NCBI RefSeq assembly: GCF_005048205.1
Contig: NZ_SUMF01000001.1
Span: forward strand, 62,001-126,000
From: Chitiniphilus eburneus
Lineage (GTDB): Bacteria > Pseudomonadota > Gammaproteobacteria > Burkholderiales > Chitinibacteraceae
Direction of reading: 5' to 3'
Length of the DNA stretch: 64,000 nt
A program made the position numbers and the translations under genes. Below, piece after piece: positions 33,363-41,922 of the stretch (position 1 is the stretch's first letter; the number at the start of each line of letters is the position of its first letter). Below the pieces are notes generated by a model, which made no database searches, was not told the origin of the DNA, and saw only the letters and a list, made by a program, of their open reading frames with translations.

Positions 33363-34262
33363 ATGGACTATCCCCATTCAGTACACAGCGTAAATCTGCT
33401 CAATGGCAAATTCACCGATGGCAACCCCCAAACCGGCCTACTTCCGAGCCGCGACACTGCCTCTTGGTCCAACGCCGTTACCGATGAACTGCTGGGCATT
33501 ATTGAGGCGGCGGGCTTAACTCCGACGGAGGGGCTTAACACCCAGTTGTTACAGGCCTTGCGCCGTACTGGCGTATTCACGACTCTGGCTCAATTTGACA
33601 ACTCGACCGTTGCCGCGACAAGTGCCTTTGTACAGCGGGCGCTGGGCAATTTTTCCGGCGAAGTCGGCATAACAACCAGCCAAACACTGCCCGCAGTGCT
33701 GGCTGGTCGGATCATCAACGCCGGAGGAACAATTACGCTAACGCTGCCGCCAGGCACAACAGTTGCGGCGGGAGCAAGCTACCAAATCAATAATGTTGGC
33801 GTTGGCATTGTCACCGTCCAAGCAGGAGCGGGAAACAACCTATTTGGAATCGGCAATGGTACTCCCCGATCGTTTTTGCTGGGTTCTGGCGATACCATCA
33901 CCATCGCCTTCGTTGGCGGTACCTCATGGTATGCGTGGGGCGGCGTTCAACTCGGCGCGTCGGCGGCATTTGGCTCGTTGCTGGCCAGCAATGGATATCA
34001 GAAATTGCCAAGCGGTTTAATTATCCAATGGGGTGGAGTGGCAATCATTCCGTACAATACAACAAACGGCTCGATTACATTTCCGGTTTCATTCAATAGC
34101 CAATGTTTTCACGTATCCCACTCTTGTTTTGGCGTATATGCGACCAACATTGGAATTGATATAAACCTGACCAACTTGACAAGCGGCGGCTTCTCATATC
34201 AAGCAAGCACAAATGCCGCAAGTGGCACTTTTAGTGTGAGATGGATTGCCATTGGCAATTAA
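33363..34262 (+). CDS. Tail fibre protein 2
   Basis: The 299-residue protein shares its first 95 or so residues with fibre 1 (MDYPHSVHSVNLLNGKFTDG, TDELLGIIEAAGLTPTEGL, FVQRALGNFS) and then diverges into a Gly/Thr-rich beta region. Its C-terminus has GYQKLPSGLIIQWG, a phage fibre C-terminal (gp53-like) domain motif. The second half is much richer in A+T than the baseplate genes, suggesting recent exchange of the receptor-binding part. Start 33363 follows ACGGGAGCAATCC; a 17-codon upstream extension has no match in fibre 1. Confidence 0.85.
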   Translation: MDYPHSVHSVNLLNGKFTDGNPQTGLLPSRDTASWSNAVTDELLGIIEAAGLTPTEGLNTQLLQALRRTGVFTTLAQFDNSTVAATSAFVQRALGNFSGEVGITTSQTLPAVLAGRIINAGGTITLTLPPGTTVAAGASYQINNVGVGIVTVQAGAGNNLFGIGNGTPRSFLLGSGDTITIAFVGGTSWYAWGGVQLGASAAFGSLLASNGYQKLPSGLIIQWGGVAIIPYNTTNGSITFPVSFNSQCFHVSHSCFGVYATNIGIDINLTNLTSGGFSYQASTNAASGTFSVRWIAIGN

Positions 34263-34274
34263 AAGGGGAACCAA

Positions 34275-34808
34275 ATTCTTTATTCAAAATCCAGGAACTG
34301 TTTTTACAATCATTCCATCAACACGCAGATCCCGAATGACGCCATCGTCATAACAGATGATGAATATTTATTTTTACTGGATGGCCAATACAATGGTCGT
34401 ATCATCACGGCAGACGAAAACGGCAAACCTTTTTTGGCAGACAAACCTGAACTGGACATAAACGCGGCACGTTTCGAATTACTGTCCAGATTGCCAGCGT
34501 GGGAGACTGCCGAGCGCGCCGCCGGCATCGACCATGCGGGGAGGCGCTGGCTGACCACCCCCGAGGCGCTCCAGGACATTCGCGATTCCCTGCTCGCCGG
34601 CATGGTGCCCGGTGGCGTATGGGTTGACGCTGCACGCGAGGTGATCCCGATGACGCTGGGCGAACTGCAGACACTATGGACCGCCTGCGTCGAGCGCGGG
34701 GCGGCAATCTACCAGCGCCGGTTGGAGCTGGAAGCACAGATCGCCCAGATGGATCGGGAGCAATTGGCCAGCTTCATGCCCAGTTGGCCGGAGGAAATTG
34801 TCGGCTGA
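34275..34808 (+). CDS. Tail fibre assembly protein 2, with probable ATT start
   Basis: The family-like reading begins ILYSKSRNCFYNHSI and continues through DDEYLFLLDGQYNGRIITADENGK into the domain shared with assembly protein 1 (AWETAERAAGIDHAGRRWLTT). No ATG, GTG or TTG precedes this region in frame after the fibre 2 stop; ATT at 34275 sits eight bases after AAGGGGAA. The first standard start, TTG 34434, would remove the N-terminal third. The frame is the same as fibre 2, separated by a single TAA, so read-through is another way to make this segment. Confidence 0.7.
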   Translation: MLYSKSRNCFYNHSINTQIPNDAIVITDDEYLFLLDGQYNGRIITADENGKPFLADKPELDINAARFELLSRLPAWETAERAAGIDHAGRRWLTTPEALQDIRDSLLAGMVPGGVWVDAAREVIPMTLGELQTLWTACVERGAAIYQRRLELEAQIAQMDREQLASFMPSWPEEIVG

Positions 34809-35208
34809 GTGCCAGACAGCAAGCCTGAAGGCCGATCTCCGCCTTCAGGCTTGGTCACCTCACTCGGGACAGGCGGACGAGTAGGCTCGCCTGTCCTCCT
34901 CGCTCGCTGGTCGATATTCATCGTACCGGGCATCCCACCTGCGTTGCCCAAGCTGCGCAGCACTCCGTCTCAAATCCAAGCGGCACTCCCGCTCCAGTAG
35001 TTGAAGCGGCTAAGAAAGCTCGGAAAACCCCCATCAACTCGGCCATCAACCCGGCGGGTTTGATCCAACGCAACCCTCCTTCGGCATCGGCAGCCTATTA
35101 CTAGCAGTCCCACGCGGATGTGCCCCCCGTAGCGTCAATCATGGCGGCGCTTACCCATATCCGTGGATACACAGTGGCCAGGCAAGGAACTGGCCGAAGG
35201 ATTTCGCC
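34809..35208. other. Right boundary of the tail locus, with a possible gene remnant
   Basis: No intact gene is seen in these 400 bases. A frame without stops runs from about 34856 to TAG at 35103 and ends in a protein-like stretch (PVVEAAKKARKTPINSAIN, then PAGLIQRNPPSASAAYY), which may be the 3' remnant of a lost gene, but has no start or ribosome site. Two inverted repeats lie at 34820-34853 and about 34867-34895. Lysis genes, if once present, are not recognisable. Confidence 0.4.
34820..34853 (+). terminator. Hairpin at the end of the tail locus
   Basis: A perfect CAAGCCTGAAGGC / GCCTTCAGGCTTG stem (13 pairs, eight-base loop) lies 12 bases after the fibre assembly stop. It has no T-run, so it is either a weak terminator or a 3' stabilising structure for the tail transcript. 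Confidence 0.55.
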
Positions 35209-35910
35209 ATGACCCCCGTGCTGAAAGCCGTGAGCGGCCTGATTCTGATGTTCCCACTCCCCGCAGCCGCGCAAGCGCAGCTACGCCGTTTCCACAATAC
35301 GTTGGGCGTACCGCATGGCCCAGCCGTGCCATTCGATACGCATAGCACCTTGTCCGCCCCCCAGAGCGCGGATCATGACCCGGTCTCGATCCATACCTGC
35401 GGCCGGCTCGACGTGAAACTACCATTGCGCTTCAAGCGACTGGCCGCCGACGAGCTGTGTTTCGGCAACTGCGCGCCGTTCCAGCCCGCACCGGCCTGGC
35501 CCCGCCATCCGGGGACGCAGTCGGTAAAAACCGGGGATGTAACGCTCGATGACGGCAGCCATACCCAGGGCGACCTGTTCGTACATGGCAATCTGTACAT
35601 CGGTCATCACGCGCGCATCAATGGTGGTCTCACGGTGGACGGCAACATCATGGTAAGCGCCGGCACACACATCAACGGCGGCATCATCGCGCGCGGCATC
35701 CTGGTCATCGGCCCTGGCGTGCGCATCAGCGGGCCAGTGCTTTCACATCGACAGGTGGTCTTGTCGCCCAGGTCGGTGATCGGGTTGTGGCATCAGCCAG
35801 CGTCGGTCAGCGCTCCCAGGGTATTGCTGGATAGCGGTTGCCGGGTATTCGGCAGCGTAGCAGCCAGCGAGCATGGCTGGGCCGCGAGCAATGCCGGATC
35901 ACTCCAGTGA
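35209..35910 (+). CDS. Exported bactofilin-like polymer-forming protein
   Basis: The 233-residue protein has a likely signal peptide (MTPVLKAVSGLILMFPLPAAAQA) and a central beta-helix-like region with regular repeats (GDLFVHGNLYIGHHARINGGLTVDGNIMVSAGTHINGG and so on, about residues 120-175) as in polymer-forming cytoskeletal or bactofilin proteins. Bactofilins are normally cytoplasmic, so an exported form is unusual. The AAGGATTTCGCC ribosome site fits the ATG. It lies between the tail locus and tRNA-Leu; whether it belongs to either is unknown. Confidence 0.65.
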   Translation: MTPVLKAVSGLILMFPLPAAAQAQLRRFHNTLGVPHGPAVPFDTHSTLSAPQSADHDPVSIHTCGRLDVKLPLRFKRLAADELCFGNCAPFQPAPAWPRHPGTQSVKTGDVTLDDGSHTQGDLFVHGNLYIGHHARINGGLTVDGNIMVSAGTHINGGIIARGILVIGPGVRISGPVLSHRQVVLSPRSVIGLWHQPASVSAPRVLLDSGCRVFGSVAASEHGWAASNAGSLQ

Positions 35911-35985
35911 TCACAGACGGGGCATGCCCAGGCTGAGGCGGACAAGTGCCCCACGCCGGAAAATCCGGGTAGAATCCCCGACCCT

Positions 35986-36070
35986 GCCCCGATGGTGAAA
36001 TTGGTAGACACAAGGGACTTAAAATCCCTCGCCGCAAGGTGTGCCGGTTCGACCCCGGCTCGGGGCACCA
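35986..36070 (+). tRNA. tRNA-Leu (TAA)
   Basis: The 85-base class II gene has an acceptor stem GCCCCGA / TCGGGGC, a D-arm with AAATTGGTAGAC, an anticodon arm GGGACTTAAAATCCC with TAA at 36020-36022, a variable arm TCGCCGCAAGGTG, T-loop GTTCGACC and an encoded CCA. A TAGAAT box lies 11 bases upstream. Confidence 0.96.
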
Positions 36071-36078
36071 GTAATAAA

Positions 36079-36112
36079 GAAGCGGCTTCCAGACCAGAAG
36101 CCGCTTTTTTCG
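36079..36112 (+). terminator. Rho-independent terminator of tRNA-Leu
   Basis: An AAGCGGCTTC / GAAGCCGCTT stem with a seven-base loop is followed by TTTTCG just after the tRNA. Confidence 0.88.
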
Positions 36113-36163
36113 TTTTCATCACTTTGTTCCGCAATGTCCGGTCTATTCTGCAAAGCCCTTCCC

Positions 36164-36532
36164 TCAGGCCGTCAGCACCAACGCCACCACCTTGCGTTCC
36201 TCGGCGGTAAGGATGTTGAAGGTACGGCATAACGCGCCGGTATCCATCGTATCCAGCCCGACATGCGCCGCCGCCAAGCCACGCGATAATCGGGGATGTG
36301 GAAAGCGGATGCGGCTGCCCGTGCCGAGCAACACCAGTTCGGGAGCCAGCGCCAGCAGTGCGGTGAAGTCGTTCTCTTCCAGGCTGGCGAAGCCGTCGGG
36401 CCGCCATTCGCGCACTTCATTGGGCGTGACGATCAGGCTACCTTCGAAGCGTTCCTCGTTCACCATGACATAGCCTTCGCCATAGCCGGTGAACTGGTTG
36501 AGGTGGGTAGTGGTGGTGCGATGCAGCTTCAT
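36164..36532 (-). CDS. Mth938-like domain protein
   Basis: The 122-residue protein has the Mth938/NDUFAF3-like fold pattern: NQFTGYGEGYVMVNEERFEGSLIVTP, a middle ALAPELVLLGTGSRIRFPHPRL and a C-terminal GALCRTFNILTAEERKVVALVL. In eukaryotes the relative is a complex I assembly factor; the bacterial role is not established. The start at 36532 gives MKLHRTTTTH; nine more codons upstream are possible but not family-like. It is divergent from alaA. Confidence 0.85.
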   Translation of the reverse strand: MKLHRTTTTHLNQFTGYGEGYVMVNEERFEGSLIVTPNEVREWRPDGFASLEENDFTALLALAPELVLLGTGSRIRFPHPRLSRGLAAAHVGLDTMDTGALCRTFNILTAEERKVVALVLTA

Positions 36533-36663
36533 GCTTAAACCCTTGATGGCAAGCCGCAATTCTAACCCAACTGTTTTGCCGCACCTTCCCTTGCGCTGTA
36601 TCCACCCGACCCGCCCGCTTTCGTTAGAATGTGAGGTTTCCTCCTTCGCCCGCGTGGCCTGCC

Positions 36664-37896
36664 ATGACCCACCAGATCCATAAGTCGAACAAACTCCTGA
36701 ACGTCTGTTATGAAATTCGCGGACCGGTGCCGGAGCGAGCGCGGCAGATGGAGGAGGATGGTCAGCGCATCATCAAGCTGAACATCGGCAACCTGGCCAA
36801 TTTCGGTTTCGATGCGCCGGACGAGGTGGTACAGGATGTGATCCGCAACCTGCCCAACGCGGCCGGCTATGTGGATTCCAAGGGGCTGTTTCCTGCGCGC
36901 AAGGCGATCATGCATTACACGCAGGAGAAGAACATCGCTGATGTGACGGTGGACGACATCTATATCGGCAATGGCGCCTCCGAGCTGATCGTGATGTCGA
37001 TGCAGGGCCTGCTGAACAATGGCGACGAGGTCCTGGTACCGGCCCCGGATTATCCGCTGTGGACGGCGGCGGTGAGCCTGGCGGGCGGCACGCCGCGTCA
37101 CTATCTGTGCGACGAAGCCAATGGCTGGTTGCCGGCGATCGATGACATGCGTGCCAAGATCACCCCGCGCACCAAGGCCATCGTGGTGATCAACCCCAAC
37201 AACCCGACGGGGGCACTGTACCCGGACGATCTGCTCAAGGAGACTGTCGAGCTGGCGCGGCTGCACAACCTGATCATCTATGCCGACGAAATCTACGACA
37301 AGGTGCTGTACGACGGCGCTACGCATACCTCGCTGGCCTCACTGGCCGACGATGTGCTGTTCGTGACCTTCAACGGGCTGTCCAAGAACTATCGTGCCTG
37401 CGGCTATCGGGCCGGCTGGATGGTGGTATCCGGTAACAAGAAGGTGGCTGGCGATTACATCGACGGGCTGAACATCCTGTCCACCATGCGGCTGTGCGCC
37501 AACGTCCCGGGCCAGTACGCAATCCAGACCGCACTGGGCGGTTACCAGAGCATCAACGATCTGGTGGCGCCGAACGGCCGGCTGACCAAGCAGCGTGATC
37601 TGGCGTGGGAGCGCCTGACCGCGATTCCGGGCGTCACATGCGTCAAGCCCAAGGCTGCGCTGTATATGTTCCCCCGGCTCGACCCCAAGCTCTATCCGCT
37701 GGAAGACGACCAACAGTTGATGCTGGAACTGCTCCAGGAGGAAAAAGTGCTGCTGGTACAAGGCACCGGCTTCAACTGGATTGCACCGGATCACTTCCGC
37801 GTGGTGTTCCTGCCACACCTGGACGATCTGAACGAGGCAATCAGCCGCCTGGACCGTTTCCTGGCCGGTTACCGAAAACGCCACGGTACCGCATAA
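36664..37896 (+). CDS. alaA: Alanine-synthesising aminotransferase (AlaA/YfbQ-type)
   Basis: The 410-residue protein is a class I PLP aminotransferase of the AlaA group (glutamate-pyruvate transaminase). It has NVCYEIRGPVPERARQMEEDG, INPNNPTGALYP, and the PLP lysine at residue 241 in NGLSKNYRACGYRAGW, with WIAPDHFRVVFLPHL near the end. It precedes hom and thrC, a common betaproteobacterial order. Start at 36664 (MTHQIHKSNKLL) matches the family; an earlier in-frame start does not. Confidence 0.93.
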   Translation: MTHQIHKSNKLLNVCYEIRGPVPERARQMEEDGQRIIKLNIGNLANFGFDAPDEVVQDVIRNLPNAAGYVDSKGLFPARKAIMHYTQEKNIADVTVDDIYIGNGASELIVMSMQGLLNNGDEVLVPAPDYPLWTAAVSLAGGTPRHYLCDEANGWLPAIDDMRAKITPRTKAIVVINPNNPTGALYPDDLLKETVELARLHNLIIYADEIYDKVLYDGATHTSLASLADDVLFVTFNGLSKNYRACGYRAGWMVVSGNKKVAGDYIDGLNILSTMRLCANVPGQYAIQTALGGYQSINDLVAPNGRLTKQRDLAWERLTAIPGVTCVKPKAALYMFPRLDPKLYPLEDDQQLMLELLQEEKVLLVQGTGFNWIAPDHFRVVFLPHLDDLNEAISRLDRFLAGYRKRHGTA

Positions 37897-38034
37897 TGCG
37901 CGTTGTCCCGTATTGCACGCCGTCGCGTTCCGCCCTCTTGCCGAACGCGCGCGGCGATGCCTTGCGGTAAACCATCGATTCCATTCCGATAAGGCACGCA
38001 ATGCGGCCTTGTCCTGCTCTTGAAAGGACTTTCA

Positions 38035-39357
38035 ATGAAACCGATTCACGTGGGTCTGTGCGGTGTCGGCACCGTCGGTGGCGGCACGGCAACCGTTCTG
38101 AAACGCAATTGCGAGGAAATCGCACGGCGCGCCGGTCGGCCCATCGTGATTCGCGCCGCCGCCAACCGCGAGCTGGATCGCGCCCGCGAACTGGTAGGCG
38201 AAGGCGTTGAACTGTTCGACGATGCCTTGCAAGTCGTCCGCCATCCCGATGTCGACATCGTGGTGGAGTTGATTGGTGGCACCACCATCGCCAAGGAAGT
38301 GGTCCTGACCGCGATCGAGCAGGGCAAACACGTGGTCACCGCGAACAAGAAGCTGATCGCGGAATACGGCAATGAAATCTTCGCCCGCGCCCAGGAAAAG
38401 GGCGTGATGGTAGCCTTCGAGGCCGCTGTCGCTGGTGGCATTCCCATCATCAAGGCGCTGCGCGAAGGCCTGACCGCCAACAAGATCGAGTGGGTGGCCG
38501 GCATCATCAACGGCACCAGCAACTTCATCCTGACCGAGATGCGCGACAAGGGCGCGGCGTTTGCCGACGTACTGAAGGAAGCGCAACGCCTGGGCTACGC
38601 CGAGGCCGATCCCACCTTCGACATCGAAGGCCACGACGCTGCGCACAAGCTCACCATCATGAGCGCCATCGCCTTCGGCATTCCGGTGCAGTTCGACAAG
38701 GCCTACCTGGAAGGCATCAGTACGCTGCAAGCCGTCGATATCAAATATGCGCAGGAGCTGGGCTATCGCATCAAGCTGCTGGGTGTGACCCGCCGCAGGC
38801 CCAATGGCATCGAGTTGCGCGTCGCGCCGACGTTGATCCCGGCCCGCAGGCTGATCGCCAATGTGGATGGCGTGATGAACGCGATCCTGGTGAAGGGCGA
38901 CGCCGTGGGCGCCACGCTGTATTACGGCGCTGGCGCTGGCGCCGAACCGACCGCCTCCTCCGTGATCGCCGATCTGGTGGACGTGACCCGGCTGGCCACC
39001 GCCGACCCGGAAAACCGGGTGCCGCATCTGGCATTCCAGCCCACCGCGATGGCCGACCTGCCGATCCTGCCGATCGATGAGGTGGAGACCTGCTATTACC
39101 TGCGCCTGAATGCCGAGGACCAGCCCGGCGTGCTGGCGGACGTGACACGCATCCTGGCCGACGCAGACATCTCGGTGGACGCGATGCTGCAACGGCCGGT
39201 TTCCGAAGCAGAGGGTGCCGCCGATCGCGCGGATATCATCGTGCTGACGCATCTGGCAGTGGAAAAGCATGTCAATGCCGCGCTGGCGAAGATCGAGGCC
39301 CTCGGCAGCATCAATGGCCGCGTGGTGAAGCTGCGGCTCGAGCATCTGAACGGCTGA
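38035..39357 (+). CDS. hom: Homoserine dehydrogenase
   Basis: The 440-residue protein has an N-terminal NAD(P) domain (HVGLCGVGTVGGGTATVL), a catalytic region (VTANKKLIAEYG, AAVAGGIPIIKALREGL, INGTSNFILTEM, AYLEGISTL) and a C-terminal ACT domain (YYLRLNAEDQPGVLADVTRILAD, about residues 345-425). It makes homoserine from aspartate semialdehyde, and the ACT domain suggests feedback by threonine. The start at 38035 follows TTGAAAGGACTTTCA. thrC lies about 100 bases downstream on the same strand. Confidence 0.96.
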   Translation: MKPIHVGLCGVGTVGGGTATVLKRNCEEIARRAGRPIVIRAAANRELDRARELVGEGVELFDDALQVVRHPDVDIVVELIGGTTIAKEVVLTAIEQGKHVVTANKKLIAEYGNEIFARAQEKGVMVAFEAAVAGGIPIIKALREGLTANKIEWVAGIINGTSNFILTEMRDKGAAFADVLKEAQRLGYAEADPTFDIEGHDAAHKLTIMSAIAFGIPVQFDKAYLEGISTLQAVDIKYAQELGYRIKLLGVTRRRPNGIELRVAPTLIPARRLIANVDGVMNAILVKGDAVGATLYYGAGAGAEPTASSVIADLVDVTRLATADPENRVPHLAFQPTAMADLPILPIDEVETCYYLRLNAEDQPGVLADVTRILADADISVDAMLQRPVSEAEGAADRADIIVLTHLAVEKHVNAALAKIEALGSINGRVVKLRLEHLNG

Positions 39358-39458
39358 CGGATCGGTGGCTGGCCATGCGCCGGCCCCCTGCTCCTCCCAG
39401 GTTCCTTTCCATCGCCGCACCCTCTGTGTGCGGCGTATTCAATGATGGCAAACCGCCC

Positions 39459-40892
39459 ATGAACTACATTTCGACCCGCGGTGGCATGGCCCCGCAACGT
39501 TTCTCCGACATCCTGCTGGGCGGGCTGGCCCCCGACGGCGGCCTGGCCATCGCCGAACGCTATCCGCGCTTTTCGCTGGACGAACTGCAATCGCTGGCGT
39601 CGCTAAGCTACCCGGAGCTGGCGTTCCAGGTCATCAGCCGCTTCGTCGACGATATTCCGGCTGACCAACTGAAGGCGCTGATCGATCGGACCTATACCGC
39701 CAAGGTGTACTGCCACGGGCGCGATCCAGCGCAAGCCAATCAGATCACCCCCGTGGTCAGGCTGGACGACACGCTGTTCATCCAGGAGTTGTCCAACGGC
39801 CCAACGCTGGCGTTCAAGGACATGGCGATGCAGTTGCTGGGCAATCTGTTCGAGCATGTACTCACCCAGCGCGGCCAGGAAATCAACATTGTCGGCGCCA
39901 CGTCGGGCGATACCGGCTCCGCCGCCGAGTACGCCATGCGCGGCAAGCATGGCGTGCGCGTGTTCATGCTGTCGCCATTCGGCAAGATGAGCCCGTTCCA
40001 GCGGGCGCAGATGTTCAGTTTGCAGGATGAGAACATCTACAACATCTCGGTGAAATCGATGTTCGATGCCTGCCAGGACATGGTCAAGGCCGTGAACAAC
40101 GACGCCGCCTTCAAGGCACGCTACAAGGTGGGCGCGGTCAACTCGATCAACTGGGGCCGCGTGGTGGCCCAGGCCGTGTATTACTTCAAGGGCTACTTTG
40201 CCGTCGCCCAGAAAGTGGGCGAGCCGGTGGATTTCTGCGTGCCTTCCGGCAATTTCGGTAACGTCTGCGCCGGACATATCGCGCGACAGATGGGCCTGCC
40301 GATCCGCCGCCTGATCGTCGCCACCAACGAAAATGACGTACTCGACGAGTTCTTCAAGACCGGCGGCTACCATCCGCGCGGCCTGGACCGCACCTACGAG
40401 ACATCCAGCCCCTCGATGGATATCACCAAGGCATCCAACCTGGAGCGCTTCGTTTTTGATCTGCTGGATCGCGATGCCACCAAGCTGGCCGAACTATGGT
40501 GCGGCGTGGACAAGAATCAGGGCTTCGATCTGGCACCCGAGGTGTTTGCACGGATGCACGACGAGTTCGGCTTCCGCTCGGAAAAGAGCTCGCACGCCGA
40601 CCGTGTTGCCAATATCCGTGAGGTGTTCCAACGCTACGGCCTGCAAATCGACCCGCATACGGCGGATGGCTACAAGGCAGCCAAGGCACATCGCGACACT
40701 GCCGTGCCGATGGTGATCCTGGAAACCGCTCTGCCAGCCAAGTTCGAGGAAACGATGCGTGAAGCCCTGGACCAGGCCCCGCAGCGCCCTGTGGATCTTC
40801 AGGACCTGGAAGCCCAGCCTCAGCGTTTCGACGTGCTGGAAGCCGATGCAGAGGCATTGAAGCGCTATGTGGCGGAACGCGTACCGGTTTGA
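39459..40892 (+). CDS. thrC: Threonine synthase
   Basis: The 477-residue protein converts phosphohomoserine to threonine. It starts MNYISTRGGMAPQRFSDILLGGLAPDGGL, has the PLP lysine at residue 120 in LAFKDMAMQLL, and GATSGDTGSAAEYAMRG plus VPSGNFGNVCAGHIA, which identify the longer class of ThrC. The start at 39459 fits the family; the track upstream is not similar to known starts. A perfect palindromic terminator follows. Confidence 0.96.
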   Translation: MNYISTRGGMAPQRFSDILLGGLAPDGGLAIAERYPRFSLDELQSLASLSYPELAFQVISRFVDDIPADQLKALIDRTYTAKVYCHGRDPAQANQITPVVRLDDTLFIQELSNGPTLAFKDMAMQLLGNLFEHVLTQRGQEINIVGATSGDTGSAAEYAMRGKHGVRVFMLSPFGKMSPFQRAQMFSLQDENIYNISVKSMFDACQDMVKAVNNDAAFKARYKVGAVNSINWGRVVAQAVYYFKGYFAVAQKVGEPVDFCVPSGNFGNVCAGHIARQMGLPIRRLIVATNENDVLDEFFKTGGYHPRGLDRTYETSSPSMDITKASNLERFVFDLLDRDATKLAELWCGVDKNQGFDLAPEVFARMHDEFGFRSEKSSHADRVANIREVFQRYGLQIDPHTADGYKAAKAHRDTAVPMVILETALPAKFEETMREALDQAPQRPVDLQDLEAQPQRFDVLEADAEALKRYVAERVPV

Positions 40893-40906
40893 TGAGCAGG
40901 CAGGAT

Positions 40907-40936
40907 AAAAAAGCCGGCAATTGCCGGCTTTTTTAC
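40907..40936 (+). terminator. Terminator after thrC
   Basis: An AAAAAGCCGGCAA / TTGCCGGCTTTTT perfect palindrome is followed by T and C. Its symmetry makes it usable for both thrC and the convergent deacetylase gene. Confidence 0.9.
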
Positions 40937-40964
40937 TTCGAGCACAGCAAGCCACGCGTGGCAA

Positions 40965-41804
40965 CTACTCCACGGCAACCGCCGACGCAGCTTCGGCCAC
41001 CGGCTTCTCGGCAGGGGGTGCAAGCTTGGGTGCCACACCGATCAGTTTGTCGATGGTGACGAACGTATAGCCCTGCTCTTTCAGCTTACCGATCAAGCGA
41101 TCCACGGCTTCGACCGTGCGATCGCGCGGGCCGCCGCCATCATGCATCAGCACGATGGCTTCCGGGTGCACATAGTTCGTCACTACACCTTCGATCTGCG
41201 CATCGCCATTCATGGCGCGCGCTGACAACCAGTCGCGCGTGTCGACCGACCAGGAAATCACCTTGATGCCCTTGTCCCGCAGCAGTTCGACCTGGCTATC
41301 CGTGATCTCGCCATAAGGCGGGCGATAGAGCGTCGGCATGAACCCCAGCTCACGCTGGAAAATCGCCTGGGTCTTCGCGACCTCGTTTTCCCAGAAAGCG
41401 GTATTGGTCAGCTTGCTGGCGTAGGGATGGCTATAGGAGTGGTTACCCAATACATGCCCATCCGCCAACACCTTGCGCGCCAGGTCCGGGTATTTCTCCA
41501 CCCACATGCCGAGCTGGAAGAAGGTGGCATGCACCCCATGCTTCTTCAGTACTTTCAGCAAGGGGGGCGTGTTGAGCGGGTTGGGGCCATCGTCGAACGT
41601 GAACGCAACGACCTTGCTCTCCCCCGGACCTTCGATCCAGTACACATCCGGATAGGTTTTGGCCTGGCGTTCCATCTGCTCCAGGGGCACCTGTTCCCAG
41701 CCTTCCAGGAACGGCGTACGGATCTTGGGCTCTTTGGCATAAGCCAGCGACGCGAATGCAATCAGGCCGATACACCCCAATCGGCGAATCAGTGCGCTTT
41801 TCAT
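40965..41804 (-). CDS. Secreted polysaccharide deacetylase (NodB-type)
   Basis: The 279-residue protein has a signal peptide (MKSALIRRLGCIGLIAFASLAYA) and a NodB/CE4 domain: motif 1 VAFTFDDGPN (Asp71-Asp72), motif 2 GNHSYSH (His122, His126), motif 3 RPPYG, motif 4 DTRDW and motif 5 VLMHDGGG. These bind the catalytic metal and substrate. Likely targets are chitin oligomers or peptidoglycan GlcNAc; the nearby sugar uptake cluster fits the former but does not prove it. A Pro/Ala tail ends the protein. Start 41804 has CCAAGGAGAGACAACC upstream. Confidence 0.9.
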   Translation of the reverse strand: MKSALIRRLGCIGLIAFASLAYAKEPKIRTPFLEGWEQVPLEQMERQAKTYPDVYWIEGPGESKVVAFTFDDGPNPLNTPPLLKVLKKHGVHATFFQLGMWVEKYPDLARKVLADGHVLGNHSYSHPYASKLTNTAFWENEVAKTQAIFQRELGFMPTLYRPPYGEITDSQVELLRDKGIKVISWSVDTRDWLSARAMNGDAQIEGVVTNYVHPEAIVLMHDGGGPRDRTVEAVDRLIGKLKEQGYTFVTIDKLIGVAPKLAPPAEKPVAEAASAVAVE

Positions 41805-41922
41805 TGGTTGTCTCTCCTTGGGAAATTCCTTTCCCATTCTATCCAGCCAGGCCAGAAACCTTTATGCGGATGTTGTGGTTTTCCCACCCTCTCCGCTCAT
41901 ATCGCCCAAGCGTCATGGGAAT

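Noticed and set aside
20515-36000. Complete prophage
   Set aside because: Only tail, fibre and one regulator gene are present. Nothing resembling head, packaging, replication, integration or lysis was seen in the interval.
20319-36070. tRNA-Cys and tRNA-Leu as attachment sites of an integrated phage
   Set aside because: No duplicated tRNA 3' end or other direct repeat was found at the opposite end of the tail locus, and no integrase is present. The flanking tRNA genes may be coincidental.
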